From Porpolomopsis calyptriformis (Eukaryota; Basidiomycota; Agaricomycetes; Agaricales; Hygrophoraceae): a stretch of DNA of 64,000 bases. The DNA lies in contig OX621176.1 of assembly GCA_951640195.1 (NCBI GenBank), positions 1,116,001 to 1,180,000 on the forward strand, in the 5' to 3' direction. Positions 22,402-34,600 of this stretch are shown in pieces. The notes under the pieces are model-generated. The model made no database searches and was not told where the DNA came from. It was given only the letters and a program-made list of their open reading frames with translations. The first letter of the stretch is position 1; every line of letters begins with the position of its first letter. Made by a program: the position numbers and the translations under genes.

Positions 22402-24579
22402 ATGTCTCCATTCCGTCTCTCGCTCCTCGCATTCACCATATCCATCATCACAGCCCCAGCCAATGCCCAGAGTCAGTCCCCCCAACCAGGCCAGTTCGCC
22501 AATGGAGGCGACACCCTCGTCAGTGCCATGATGGTCCGTACTAAATACATCCCCCACAGCACTCTCTCCTACCCTGCCTCCCATAGATGTTCCTCGGCAA
22601 CGAGCAAAAGGTGTATATCTTAGACAAGGCCGAAGGCAATTCCGCACAAATCAACGGTCACCCGGCATGGGGTGCAGTATGGTCCGTCCATCTCCCCTCT
22701 TTTCCCGCCTCCTTCCTTCCTTACACTTCCGCAGGGATGCCAGCACCCGCGTCTCAACCGTCATGGACGTCCTCACCAATACCTTCTGCTCCTCCGGCAT
22801 GCATCTTCCCAACGGCTCCTACGCCACCTTTGGTGGTAACGGCGCAGTCGGTGTTGGCGGTGTCATCGGCTCCCAACTCAATCCCGGAGGCGGGAGTGCC
22901 TCCTTTGACTCCACCTACCAAGACTATGACGGCTCAAGGTCTATCCGCATACTCAACCCATGCACCAACGCCGACGATTTCACCTCTCCAAACTGCCAGT
23001 GGTTCGACAACTCTTCCGTCCTTTCCATGCAGAAGAAGCGGTGGTACGCCGCCGCCGAAGCCCTTGCCGACGGCACCGTCGTCCTCATCGGTGGCTTCGT
23101 CAACGGTGGGTACGTCAATAGGAACGTGCCCAACGTCGACCCAGAGTTTGAAAACGGCGCCGCTGAGCCCACTTATGAGTTCTTCCCCAGTAGAGGGCTA
23201 CCTGTGGTCATGCAGTTCATGATCAAAACCTCCGGTCTCAACTCGTATGCACACACTTACTTATTAGCTTCTGGTAACATGTTTGTACAGGCGAATACCT
23301 CAACTAGTGCTTTTTCCTTTCTTTTCATATCGCACAGCAGCTAACAATCGCACTCCTAGTCATCTGGGACTATACCAATAATATCGAGACCGGCTTGCCT
23401 GACATGCCTAACGGCATAGTCCGCGTTTACCCTGCCTCAGGAGCAGTTGCCATGCTTCCCCTTACGGTCGCCAACAACTATACCCAAACCATCCTTTTCT
23501 GCGGCGGATCCGATATGCCTCCGGATGCATACGGGAATTACTCTTACCCCGCTGCCAATCCGTGGGAATTCCCCGCTTCGACAGACTGCCAACGCATTAC
23601 TCCCGAGCCCGCAGACGGATCTGCTCCCGCATACCAGCAGGATGACAGCATGCCTGACCCGCGAACAATGGGACAGTTCATCATCCTTCCCGACGGCAAG
23701 TTGCTCGTCATCAATGGCGGCTCAAACGGCACCGCTGGATACGCACAGCAGACCGGACAAACGCCACTCTACGGCCTGATGCCCTACGGCGAGTCGCTGG
23801 CTGCCGGACCTATCGGGACCCCTCGTCTCTATGATCCCAACGCCCCCGCTGGCAGCCGCTGGTCCTCTGTAGGCTTCGCATCCTCAAACATCGCCCGTTT
23901 ATACCACTCCTCTGCCATCCTCCTAGCCGACGGCTCGGTCCTCGTCGCCGGATCGAATCCCAACTTTGACGTGAACGCGACGACGACGTTCCCGACAACG
24001 TACAAGGCCGAGATCTTCTACCCGCCCTACTTCTCCTCCAACACCCGGCCGGCCCCGTCGGGGGTGCCCCAAAATGTCTCCTACGGCGGCCCGTCGTTCG
24101 ACCTCGTCCTCCCGCCGTGGTCATACACGGGCGCGGCGAACGCGGCGGCGCAGAACACGACCGTCGCGCTCGTCCGGGGCGGGTTCACGACGCACGCGAT
24201 GAACATGGGGCAGCGCTACCTTGAGTTGAACAGCACGTACACGGTCAACGCTGACCTCTCGATCACCTTGCATGTCGCGCAGGCGCCCCCGAACCCGAAC
24301 CTGTTCCAGCCCGGGCCCGCGCTCCTCTTCGTCGTCGTCGCCGGCGTGCCGAGCAACGGCACACTGGTGATCGTCGGGAGTGGGGCGGTGGAGGTGCAGC
24401 CGACGGCACCGGCGAGCGTGTTGCCCGCTAGTGTGAATGCGCCGAACGGGTCTGGGTCCGGTCCTGGTGGTCCTGGTTCCCCGTCGTCGTCGCTGGGTGG
24501 CCCGAGGGTGAGTTTCCTTGGCGTTTTGGCCGCTGCTGCTTCTCTGGCTGTTATGACGGTCGTGGTGGATGCGATGTAG
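22402..24579 (+). CDS. Glyoxal oxidase 2 (copper radical oxidase), probably GPI-anchored
   Basis: Four exons (22402-22533, 22587-22681, 22735-23306, 23360-24579) give 672 residues; all three introns sit at the same codons as in glyoxal oxidase 1, so the two are tandem paralogues. A signal peptide is visible at 1-23. Active-site landmarks are C94 (FCSSGMHLPNG), Y448-H449 (RLYHSSA) and H545 (THAMNMGQR). The C-terminus differs from its paralogue: a Ser/Gly/Pro linker leads to a terminal hydrophobic stretch (FLGVLAAAASLAVMTVVV) with almost nothing after it, as in a GPI-attachment signal. Predicted action: extracellular hydrogen peroxide production from small aldehydes at the cell surface. It diverges from the aldo-keto reductase with 312 bp between starts. 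Confidence 0.9.
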
Positions 24580-26331
24580 AGGTGGGAAGGAAAAAAAAAA
24601 AGGAATGACTTATTTTTGGGACAGCGTTCTTGGATGGGTCACAATTTAGAATGGTCCTTTGCATGTTTGATTCCCCTCTCAGATTCCCCCCCCCAGTTAG
24701 TTTGTTTTGCTGTTTGCTCATCGTTACACCGCGCACTTGATATTAAGTCGAGGTGAGGATGAGAAGTCAGAAGATGAAGTTAACTGGGAGGACTGCATAC
24801 CATGATCTGTCTCGCATCGATTAAATATTTTGTGTCATCCTGTAATCATACCATTCATTGCCTTTGTGCGTTAGAGGGGGTTTTTCGCAACAAGGGTTTT
24901 CAAGCTGTCTCGATGGAAAATAGAGCATGAGGCAGGCACTGATAATTGTCGATGAGTATCGACGTTTCGAGATCCAAGTTTCGCGCCTTGACCCATTTTT
25001 GTTCAAGGAAACCTCGTTCAATTTAAAGGATATCCTTCAACACCATTAGAATTCCTGCAAAACCAAGATAGAATATTGATGTCCCTCCCAGCACGATCGA
25101 GAGAGGAGTAATATCAACAATAGAAAAGATGGCGTTTCGCCATCAATGCTATTGGAAGGGGCCCCTGCAGAGTTAAATAGTGAGCGCAACATTGGGCAGT
25201 GGATGGGGAAGAGGATGTAAAGTGTAAGAAAAGGTGTATGACTGCAATAAACAGACATGAGAGGGGTGAAAAATAGGAAGGAGACGCGAGAAATACAAGC
25301 GAGGGGTGCGAGATGCAACCTGAGACGGTTCGCAGGTGATATTGCCACCAAAAGCTGGGAGATCCCACCCTTGATCCCAATACCATAGTTTGGACGTCTT
25401 GTCAGGCGTACCGCGAGGGAATGACCTGCGCCGCAACGAACAGCATGCGACCCCCCATGATTCAAAGGATGACTACCGTACCGTCCAAGTTTGATCTCAG
25501 ACTGAACGTCCCTTCAATGATCCATGTGTAACATCCTTCACGGGTTCTCTGACCCCGTCAGAATTATCAGAATCGTCCCTTGGTATCAACTGTAGGCGGT
25601 GTGCGGTTAGGGGCTCGGGACCTGTTGGTGATGAAGTGCCAAAGTCCGGCCATCTACGAATTTTTTTCTGAGACGTTCTGCCGGTTGGGTCTCCCGAAAT
25701 ATGCTTGCAGATCAGAGTATGTGTAAGCACATCAAGTCTGACTGTTGGAAACTAAAAGGCACCCGATATCTGTGTTTCCACCGATACTAGTGGTTCCGGG
25801 TTGACTTGAAAGTAACCGTGAATCTTACCGGTTTGTATTCGCAACATTGTTCCGCAATGTGATCAACCGTGCCAACGTCAGAGTGGAACTGCGACGGATG
25901 TGGTATCTGCTCTCTCAGCTGTGAGTTGTCGATCCTATCTGTCAGCTTTATCAATCGCTACCAATGCATGGCTCATGAATCACCAGATGTGAAAAGCCAC
26001 CCGCACACTGGCACCTTGAAACGGATCAGATGAGACTCGGCCAAATAATGCCTTTTGCTGGCTTGAGGACCTACACCCCTGTGTCAGTAATTTGTCGGAG
26101 ACCTGTCAGCTGTGCCATGCCAATACTTGATTTCCGCTATTCTCACCCTAGATCAACCATTCTCTGCGGGTTTCTTCCCTTTTGCACGATTGACAGCCTC
26201 ATGGCGCTGCCTGGGGTTGCAGTTAATCCAGAGAAACAAATTAGCTGACCTTCTCGACAATCAGTCAGGATCGCCTGGCGATGGTGCATCGCTGCATGGA
26301 CGCAGACGTCCCTATCTCTGCCACGGCTAGC
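24580..26331. other. Long spacer without a supported gene
   Basis: 1.75 kb between glyoxal oxidase 2 and the lipase. Several frames up to 139 codons occur on the minus strand around 25046-25465, but none shows a domain, a signal peptide or convincing splice structure. A gene fragment cannot be excluded. Confidence 0.4.
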
Positions 26332-26339
26332 TATATAAG
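26332..26339 (+). promoter_or_regulatory. TATA box of the lipase gene
   Basis: TATATAAG lies 64 bp before the lipase ATG at 26396, which fits a strongly regulated secreted-enzyme gene. Confidence 0.55.
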
Positions 26340-26395
26340 CTGGAGAAATGCTGGAGGGCAAGAGCAAGACAGTATTCTGAACATTCGCAGGCACG

Positions 26396-27717
26396 ATGGT
26401 TTCTATTCCATTCATTTTCTTCACTCTTTTCTTCGGCTTTCTTGCGGCAAATGCGACACCACTCCCCAGCTTGTCTGCCCGAGATGGTGTCAGCACGCTC
26501 AGTTCGGCGCAGGTGTCCGCCTTCCAGCCTTCTCTCTTCTACGCTGCAACGGCCTATTGCTCCCCTAATACGACTATATCGTGGACTTGTGGATGTCAGT
26601 TTTTTTTTTTTTGTCCTGTAGATTTATTCATTGCTGAGTCCCTCTATCAATTCAGCGAACTGCGATGCAAATCCCGGGTTTCAACCTGTTGCTTCAGGCG
26701 GTGATGGCGATAGTGTCCAGTTCTGTGAGCTGTCATTTTTTGTGACGGCCTTGCGCGTCTTGGTAGACTAAATGTCTATTGGCAGGGTATGTGGGTTATG
26801 ATCCCAACCTTGATACGGTAGTTGTTGCCCACCAGGGCACCGACCCGAACAAGCTGCAAGTCCATCCCTTCTATCCGCAGGGAATATCCAATTTAATGAC
26901 ATTCACGCAGCGTGTCCGTTCTCTCTGATGCAGAGGCTTTCCAAGGCAATTTGGACCCAAATCTTTTCCCCGGAATTGATTCTTCCATCATGGTTCACAG
27001 CGGTTTCCGGGATGCTCACGCACGGTAAGTTTGTCCACCAGCCCCCGCTGATATCAAACTAGTTCTGACAATGCTCTTATTCAAGAGCAGCAACCGACGT
27101 TCTGAACGGCGTGCAGACGGCCATGTTGCAGTTTAGTACCACTCAAGTTACTCTCATTGGCCACTCGTTAGGTGAGTCCTGATCGGCACATTCTTTTCAT
27201 CCCTTCTCACACACCACTTATATTCTCAGGCGCAGCCCTCGCATTGCTTGACTCTGTATACCTCCCTCTCCAGCTTCCGATCGATACAGTCTTTTCGACT
27301 ATTACCTATGCCTTGCCACGGGTATTTTTTTTCTCTCGTTTCAATGACCAGATGGCTAATGTATGTTCTGGATAATGTTAGGTTGGGAATCAAGCCTTCG
27401 CTGACTACGTCGACGCAAATCTTGACCTGACACATGTCAACAATAAAGAGGATTTTGTACCCATTCTACCTGGAAGGTTTCTCGGATACGTTCACCCTTC
27501 TGGTGAAGTGCACATCCAAGACTCTGAGGACTTGGTTTCTTGCTCTGGTCAGGAATACGTCTCAAACGTTCCGTTTCGTTTCGATACTAACGATCACCCT
27601 TGTGCAGGGCAAGATAACTCTGATTCGCAATGCATTGTGGGGGATGTCCCTACTATCTTCCAGGGCGATCTATCATTCCACAATGGTCCATACATCGGCG
27701 TCACCATGCAGTGCTGA
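26396..27717 (+). CDS. Secreted class 3 lipase
   Basis: Eight exons (26396-26594, 26656-26724, 26786-26855, 26911-27024, 27086-27171, 27230-27321, 27382-27547, 27608-27717) give 301 residues. A signal peptide (about 1-20, ending FLAANA) is followed by a class 3 lipase fold: VAHQGTDPNK, VHSGFRDAHA, the nucleophile elbow GHSLGAA (S178), the acidic residue in NKEDFVPILP (D234), and a C-terminal His in FHNGPY as the likely third triad member. Six or so Cys residues could form disulfides. The enzyme would hydrolyse acylglycerols or related esters outside the cell. The third intron (26856-26910) has a GC donor (GCAAGT) instead of GT; the frame demands it. Confidence 0.92.
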
Positions 27718-28000
27718 GCTAGATTGAAATTTTCTTTATTCAAATAATAATAATTTCCTAATTTGTACACTTGTACTAATACGTCTCGACTTTGTAATCT
27801 AATATCCCTCTGAAATGGTTGTAGTTTGCATTAAACACAAGCCTTACATGGATCAGACTCCGAATCTCAAAGGAATTGGGGCTACTAGATAGTATGAACA
27901 GGATGTTGTTGGAGTATTGATCGAGGAAGGTCTTACAGTGCCCATGAGTTGTATTTTGGTATCATACATTGACTAGATTCGCAGGAGCAAGGACGATGAT

Positions 28001-30681
28001 CTAGCGGCTCCCAGTGAGCAGGGTTTCCGCTTCGCCATACCGTCCTTGCGCTTTATAAACTAATGCAAGGTTGTTCATAGAGCTGACCGTGTCCGGGTGA
28101 TCGGAGCCTAGATGCTTCTCTCGCACCACTAAGACCCGTTTATGGAGCTCTTCAGCCTTGCTGTACCGACCCTGCAAACCGTAAACAAAGGCAAGGTTGT
28201 TCATCGACCGCAGCCTGGATGGATGACAGCTACCCAGACGCTTCTCCCTGACTTTTAGGACCCGCTTAAGAAGTCTTTCCGCCTCGTTGTTTTGACCTTG
28301 AGCCTGATAAACCGACGCGAGATTGTTCATCGAGCTGAGTGTGTCTGGATGATCGGCACCTAGATGCTCCTCGCTGATGGCTAGGACTCGCTTAAGGAGT
28401 TCTTCTGCCTCGCTATACCGCCCTTGCGAATCGTAAACAGAGGCAAGGTTGTTCGTCGACTTGAGGTTGAATGGATGATCCCCACCCAGATGCTTCTCGC
28501 TGACATCTAGCACCCGCTTGAGGAGTTCTTCCGCCTCGTCATTCCGCCCTTGCACCTTATACACGGATGCTAGGTTGTTCATTGAGATGAGTGTGTCCGG
28601 GTGATTTGCACCGAGATGGTTCTGGCTGACTGCTAGAACCCGCTGATAGAGTTCTTCTGCCTCGGAAAACCGCCCCTGTGAGTGATAAACCGATGCAAGG
28701 TTGTTCATCAACTTGAGGGTGGAGGGGTGGTCGGCGCTAAGGTACCTCTCCTTGACCTTCAGGACCCATTTGTACAGTTCTTCTGCCTCGTTATACCGGC
28801 CTTGCGCATCATAGACATATGCGAGGTTGGACATCCAATCAAGCGTGTCCGGGTGTTCGCGTCCCATCTTCGCCTCGTAGCATCCAAGTATTTGCTTGTA
28901 TAGCACTTCAGCCTCATTGTATCTTCCCCGACTTTGCAGGTACCTCGCAACCGTCCAAGTCGCCCGAATCAACTCAATATTCATGCCGCCGATGGCATTC
29001 CATAGTCGATTCAGCGACCGTAGATGTGGCATCAATTTTTCGCATTCACCCCATTGGTGTGGTAACTCGGGGTTGTTTATGCATCGAGACGCGCCACAGA
29101 CAAGCGAAACAGATGACCGGAGCCACTCTCTGTACGTCTCTTCTTTCTTTGTGTCCTCCTGCATCATGAATTGGACCAAGTCGTGCATCCACAACGAAGG
29201 ATATTTCGTGTTAGACCGATATTCAACCAGAGACAGGTTGTGGAGGCATTGTATAGCCGCTTGCAATTTTATTGGGGAGAGGATGAGCATAACCAGGGAT
29301 CGGAATTTGGGAGTGATGGCGGAAGTTTTAGCGTTTTCGAATTGATCTTTTGTTTCGCCGTCTTTGGACCCTTGTTGGCGGCTCCATTTCTTTATCTTTT
29401 GCAAAACGGTAGATTTAGATGGAGGTGGAATTGGCTGTGGTTTATCCTGTGAGCGCATCCACTCTTCGGCTCCATCAATGATCATCTGCACTGGGATATT
29501 TTCTGGGTCGAAGAATGAAAGGACTTTCAGAAGGTTGCCGACGTCGGGAGATTCTTGGTTCAACAGATCGAATTGACGAGCGAATGTAGCAGCCACCGAT
29601 CGCTCTTCATAAGTGATTAGTCTATTCTCCCACCGAATGCCCTGTCACTTAGGAATGAACGGCGAGACATTATTTGAGAAATATCTCAACGTACCTCAAT
29701 TTTTTCTTCGCTGTCATACCATTTAATCATGTCTTCGAGAGATGTGTGCGTTTGTTTCATAAATGAGGCTGCTTGAACGATGGCGAGAGGAAGACGACCA
29801 ACACAATCCACCAACCTCCTGGCATGTGTTCGTAGAGATGGTGTCAGATGGTTCGGGTCGATACATGCGTCCTTGAGCAGAAGATTAGATGCATCCTGTA
29901 GTCCTGGTGCCTCGAGCTTGAGTAGAGAGTGTTGATGTCCGATGGCATTTACAAGAGCCTCAGCAATATCTGCTGTGCGTGTGGTAAAGAGAATATTCCC
30001 TCGTCCATTCCTTCGAGGGAGATGCGTGCGAAGGTAACCGAGAACAAACCTGTCGACGTTATCGAATATAACAAGCCAATCAGCGCCCTCATGTCCGTGG
30101 GGCATTTCCAGCCAGAGGCGGGCGGCTGTGAGCTTTGCGTCATGATCTTGTAGGCAGCGGTCACGATGGCCAATGAGATTGAGAATTTTGGAGAACCCTC
30201 GGTTTAATTTGTCGACACTAGTCGCCGATATCCAGAATATGTGTGAGTATCGGCCGAGATCGAAAGATGTTTTCGCATAATGCAGTAACAGTTGCGATTT
30301 TCCAATCCCCGGCATTCCGTAAATGGCACAACAAGTTGGTATGCCATTGTCTGTCTTGCGGAACATTTCCCGCAAGTGAGCCAATTCATTTTCTCGGCCT
30401 GTGAAGTTGGCAGAGAGAAGAGCAATAGGGGCATCATTGATAGATCGTGGGGGATCGTGGTCTGGAACAAACGAAGTCAGAGGTTGAGTACTAGAGACTC
30501 CCGGGACTTCTTTGCAAATGACAAATGTGCGTCGGAAGATAGTCCTTCTGCAAACGCTTATCCTTCGCCAGATGGGAGGGAGGGTCGGGCATGCTCACTG
30601 ACCTGGTGGAGGGTAGATATTGATATCACGTCCAGCAAGGTTGATCGCACTGTGGTCTATACGGTAGACGACACTTGTCAT
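28001..30681 (-). CDS. NLR-C: NB-ARC-TPR receptor with short AGRD N-terminus
   Basis: Three exons, complement(30603-30681, 29695-30461, 28001-29641), give 828 residues. The N-terminus is only about 30 residues and carries NLAGRDINIYPPP. NB-ARC follows: FTGREN, P-loop GMPGIGKS (76-83), WLVIFDNVDR, ILFTTRT and GRLPLA, all typical of the nucleotide switch of STAND proteins. About eight TPR units of 42 residues (LASVYxxQGRYxEAEELLKRVL) run from about 517 to the end, and the last one is cut short (ETLLTGSR), so the C-terminus may be truncated. It resembles NLR-B in NB-ARC and TPR but lacks the C2 and hydrolase modules. Predicted role: receptor or adaptor in self/non-self recognition; the effector partner would have to be another protein. 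Confidence 0.85.
28010..29090 (-). repeat. TPR array of NLR-C
   Basis: About eight repeats of 42 residues built on NNLASVYxxQGRYxEAEELLKRVLxxxEKHLGxDHPDTL, with strong similarity between neighbouring units. Confidence 0.8.
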
Positions 30682-31661
30682 GGCAAGAAGTATGGGAGGA
30701 AAAAGCACCCACCAATGATCTTCTATAGGTAGTGATCGTGGCTGTGTTTTTAATACAGCATTGCGGAGGTTTCCGGTAAGGAATTCATGTAGGCCATACT
30801 CACACAAAGGACAGCCTCGTTCCCTTCATCTTCCAACAGTACTGTGGATAGAAAGCAGCCAATTCAATTGCCTGCCAGACCTTACCGCGGCCGCATTGTT
30901 ATTCATCAGATTTCCATCATACGGAATAAGTAGAGTCTCCTCACGTACTGCGCCCATTGGATACATTGCCTCGGGGACATATGCCAAGGCATAGGCAAAG
31001 CTCCCTCCAACGACCGAGGCATCTATAGCAGGCTCTCGCCTTACAGTACAACGCTGGTCTTGTGTCCTCACCAATTTGTCTATGGTGGGATGCCATGGCT
31101 AGTGTGCTTCTGGTGAAAAACCCGAATGTCTTCGTCCGGGTTGTGTGTGATTGCAGCGTCAAGTAGGGAAGTACTAATTTCGGGAGAGTGTTAATCCATA
31201 GGGAGGTGGGGGAGATCGAACGTCCCATCAACATTCATGAACCCGTTGCCAAGTGTGTTGGGCGCGGCCAGGGTTTTCCATAATTTCGGGAGGATGCCCG
31301 ATGTACATATTCCAAAACTAAAGATTAGGGATAAGCACCGATGAAAAATAAAGAGAATCGCATTGTTTCCTACAGCATTCAACATGTGGCCAAGAAAACG
31401 ATCAGCCGAGGTCGCTTACGTACTGGTTTGGTTGGGGCATCTATTCAAGTTGCAAATATCATGGTCGATCGTCAAGAGTAGCCAAGCAGCATGAAGGCAA
31501 GGCTTACCCGTTAGACATTAATGACTACGCTTTCAGATTGCAAGCATTTGTGGCCGCGATCCATATGGTATGTAAAATACCGATTTATGTCTGTGAGAAC
31601 TGACCTTTGATTGCCCCTTAAGGCTGTGCCAGGATCGTTCATCTTCATCTCCACCTCCATC
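30682..31661. other. Divergent region between NLR-C and NLR-D
   Basis: 980 bp between the start codons of two receptors that point away from each other. No gene or relic was recognised, so both promoters should lie here. Confidence 0.5.
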
Positions 31662-34600
31662 ATGACCAGCACACCTTTAGCTACACCGATTCACGACAGC
31701 ACGTTCAACCATGCCGGGCGTGATCAGTACAACTTGAGCCAAAATATTCATATCTCTCCACAAGGTGAGTTGGACAATGATTTCGGCCATTGTGTTCGTA
31801 AAAGGTGATATATGCTGAAACGACTGAGGCATTCTAGATGAACACCTCCCACATGCCCTCTTTTCTCCTTTCAATTGCAAAGGTCGGGCTCCATGTTTGG
31901 AAGGTACAAGGGCCGACATCCTTGATCAGATTTTTCGCTGGATTGGTATTGGCGATTTACAACCTCAATTCGGCCCCGTTTTGGTCAGAGAGCCCAATAC
32001 TGTCGCGACAAACACAAGCATCTTTTGGATCAATGGATCAGCTGGGACAGGAAAAACAACGATTGCTTACACCGTTGCGGAGGAGTGTAGAATGCTTGGT
32101 CTGCTTGGTGCAAGCTTTTTCTGCTCGCGGGACGATGCCGATTGCAGCAACCCGAACATCATCTTTACCACTATCGCCTACCAGCTCGGGATCTCCAACA
32201 CTTTATTCAGAGCGGAAGTAGCTCGTGCCATGAAAAGAAATCCCGGCATTGGCTACACCACTCCTCCGTACCAACTTGAAGAGCTGATCATAAAACCTCT
32301 TCGAACACTCAGAAATTCACTTTCTCCATGCGTTGTTGTATTGGATGCACTCGACGAGTTAAAGGATACTGATATGACCTCCATCATCTTATCCTCACTC
32401 TCTCGTCATGTCGACGAACTGCCCCCATTGAAGTTCTTGGTGACAAGTCGGCCAGAAAACCATATTACCGCTGTCTTTAAATCAAACAAATTGAACCCGG
32501 TCACTCGGCGATACGTTCTGCATGAAGTGGAATTGGGTGTTGTTCAGAGTGATATCGAACACTACCTCTCGACGAAACTCGCTTTAACGAGAGAGTCCTA
32601 CCATCTTGAAGCCGAGTGGCCCTCTGCGGAAGATATCCATGTCCTAACACGAATGTCTTTTGGACTGTTCATCTTTGCCTCAACATCAATCAGATTCGTC
32701 GAAGATCGAAATTGTTGTGACCCGAAATGTCAACTTGCGCGTCTTCTGTGTAACGCACCCACGGCAACGGAAGCCTCGTCTCCTCATTATAACCTTGATC
32801 GGTTATACGATCAAGTGTTGAACAATGCATTCCCTCAAATATCCTCTGCTCTTTCTGATCGGTTGAAGATGATTCTAGGCACGATCGTTCTCCTCCGAGA
32901 CCCGCTCTCGTCGGTTGCCCTCGAACAATTACTAGGCGTACCACCGCGTACAGTGGGAGTGACTCTACGTCATCTTCACTCGGTCATCATGGTGCCAGAT
33001 GATGATAACCAAGCAATTCGAACCCTTCACCCATCTTTCTGTGACTTCATAATGACCCCAGCTCGATGTCATAATCCGAAACTTGTTGTTGACCCCCAGA
33101 CCCAACATTCTCTACTCGCGCGTGCCTGTCTACGTGTTATGAAAAGGCTGAAGCGAGATATCTGTGGAATAAAAAACCCATCGATGCTTAATAACAAAGT
33201 GGACAATCTTCCGGCATGCATCATGACTTCCATTCCGCCTGAACTGCAGTATGCGTGTCGTCACTGGGCTTGGCACCTGTCAAATGCGATGTTCTCTGAC
33301 GTTCTCGTTGAACTCATGAAGGAGTTTTGTTCGAAATATCTGCTGTATTGGATTGAAGCACTCAGTCTCTTAGGAGAACTCCAAAATGGTCTGTTTGCGT
33401 TAAGTGACGCACAACAGGCAATTGATGTTGGTCATTTCCCTGATTTGCAGTCCGCAATACTGATCTGGACCGACAGAAAACAGACCGAGACATGTCCGAT
33501 ACGATGGTTTTACTTCGTGATTGCGGGCGGTTTACCCTCGAATTTTTCCCGGTCATCAGTACTTGTTCCCTTCAAGTGTATCACTCTGCGTTACTGTTCA
33601 CTCCAGAAGAAGCCCCGATTAAGAAGACATATAGGAGAGAGTTGGACATTCCGATAAAAGTGTACAATGGGTTGGATAACGGGTGGAATTCATGCACACG
33701 GACGATAGAAGGACACTCCGGTTCGGTTGAGTCAGTCGCATTTTCCCCTGATGGTACGCGTATCGTTTCTGGATCCCGCGACACAACCCTTCGTTTGTGG
33801 GATGCAGTCAGCGGTGCACATCTGAACACTTTCACGGGACATTCCAGTTCAGTGAATTCGTCCGCGTTTTCCCCCGATGGCACGCGTATCGTGTCTGGAT
33901 CCGACGACAATACTGTTCGGCTGTGGGACGCACTCAGCGGTGCACATCTGACTACTTTCAAGGGACATTACCGCTGGGTACGATCGGTTGCGTTCTCTCC
34001 TGACGGCACGCATATCGCGTCTGGGTCCAACGACAATACAGTTCGGCTGTGGGACGCAGTCAACGGTTCACATCTAAACACGTTCAAGGGACATTCCGGT
34101 TTAGTAAATTCGGTCGTATTTCCTCCTGATGGCAAACGTATCGTTTCGGGATCCCGCGACTGTACTCTTCGGTTGTGGGATGTAGTCAGCGGTGCGCATC
34201 TGAACTCTTTCAAGGGACATTCCGGTTCCGTAAATTCAGCCGCATTTTCCCCTGATGGCATGCGTATCGTTTCTGGATCCAATGACAACACTGTTCGTCT
34301 GTGGGACGCAGCCAGTGGCGCACATCTGACTACTTTCAAGGGACATTCCCATTGGGTTATTTCGGTCTCATTTTCCCCCGATGGTATGCGTATCGTTTCT
34401 GGATCAGATGACAAGGCTGTTCGGCTATGGGACGCAGTCGGGAGTGCACATCTGAATACCCTCGAGGGACATTCAAGTTCTGTAAAATCGGTCGCATTTT
34501 CCTCCGATGGCATGCATATCGTTTCTGGATCCGACGACTGTACTCTTCGACTATGGGACGAAGTCGGCAATGGACATCTGAACACTTTCAAAGGACATTC

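Noticed and set aside
25046..25730. Minus-strand open frames up to 139 codons between glyoxal oxidase 2 and the lipase
   Set aside because: No recognisable domain, signal peptide or convincing splice sites; several frames overlap.
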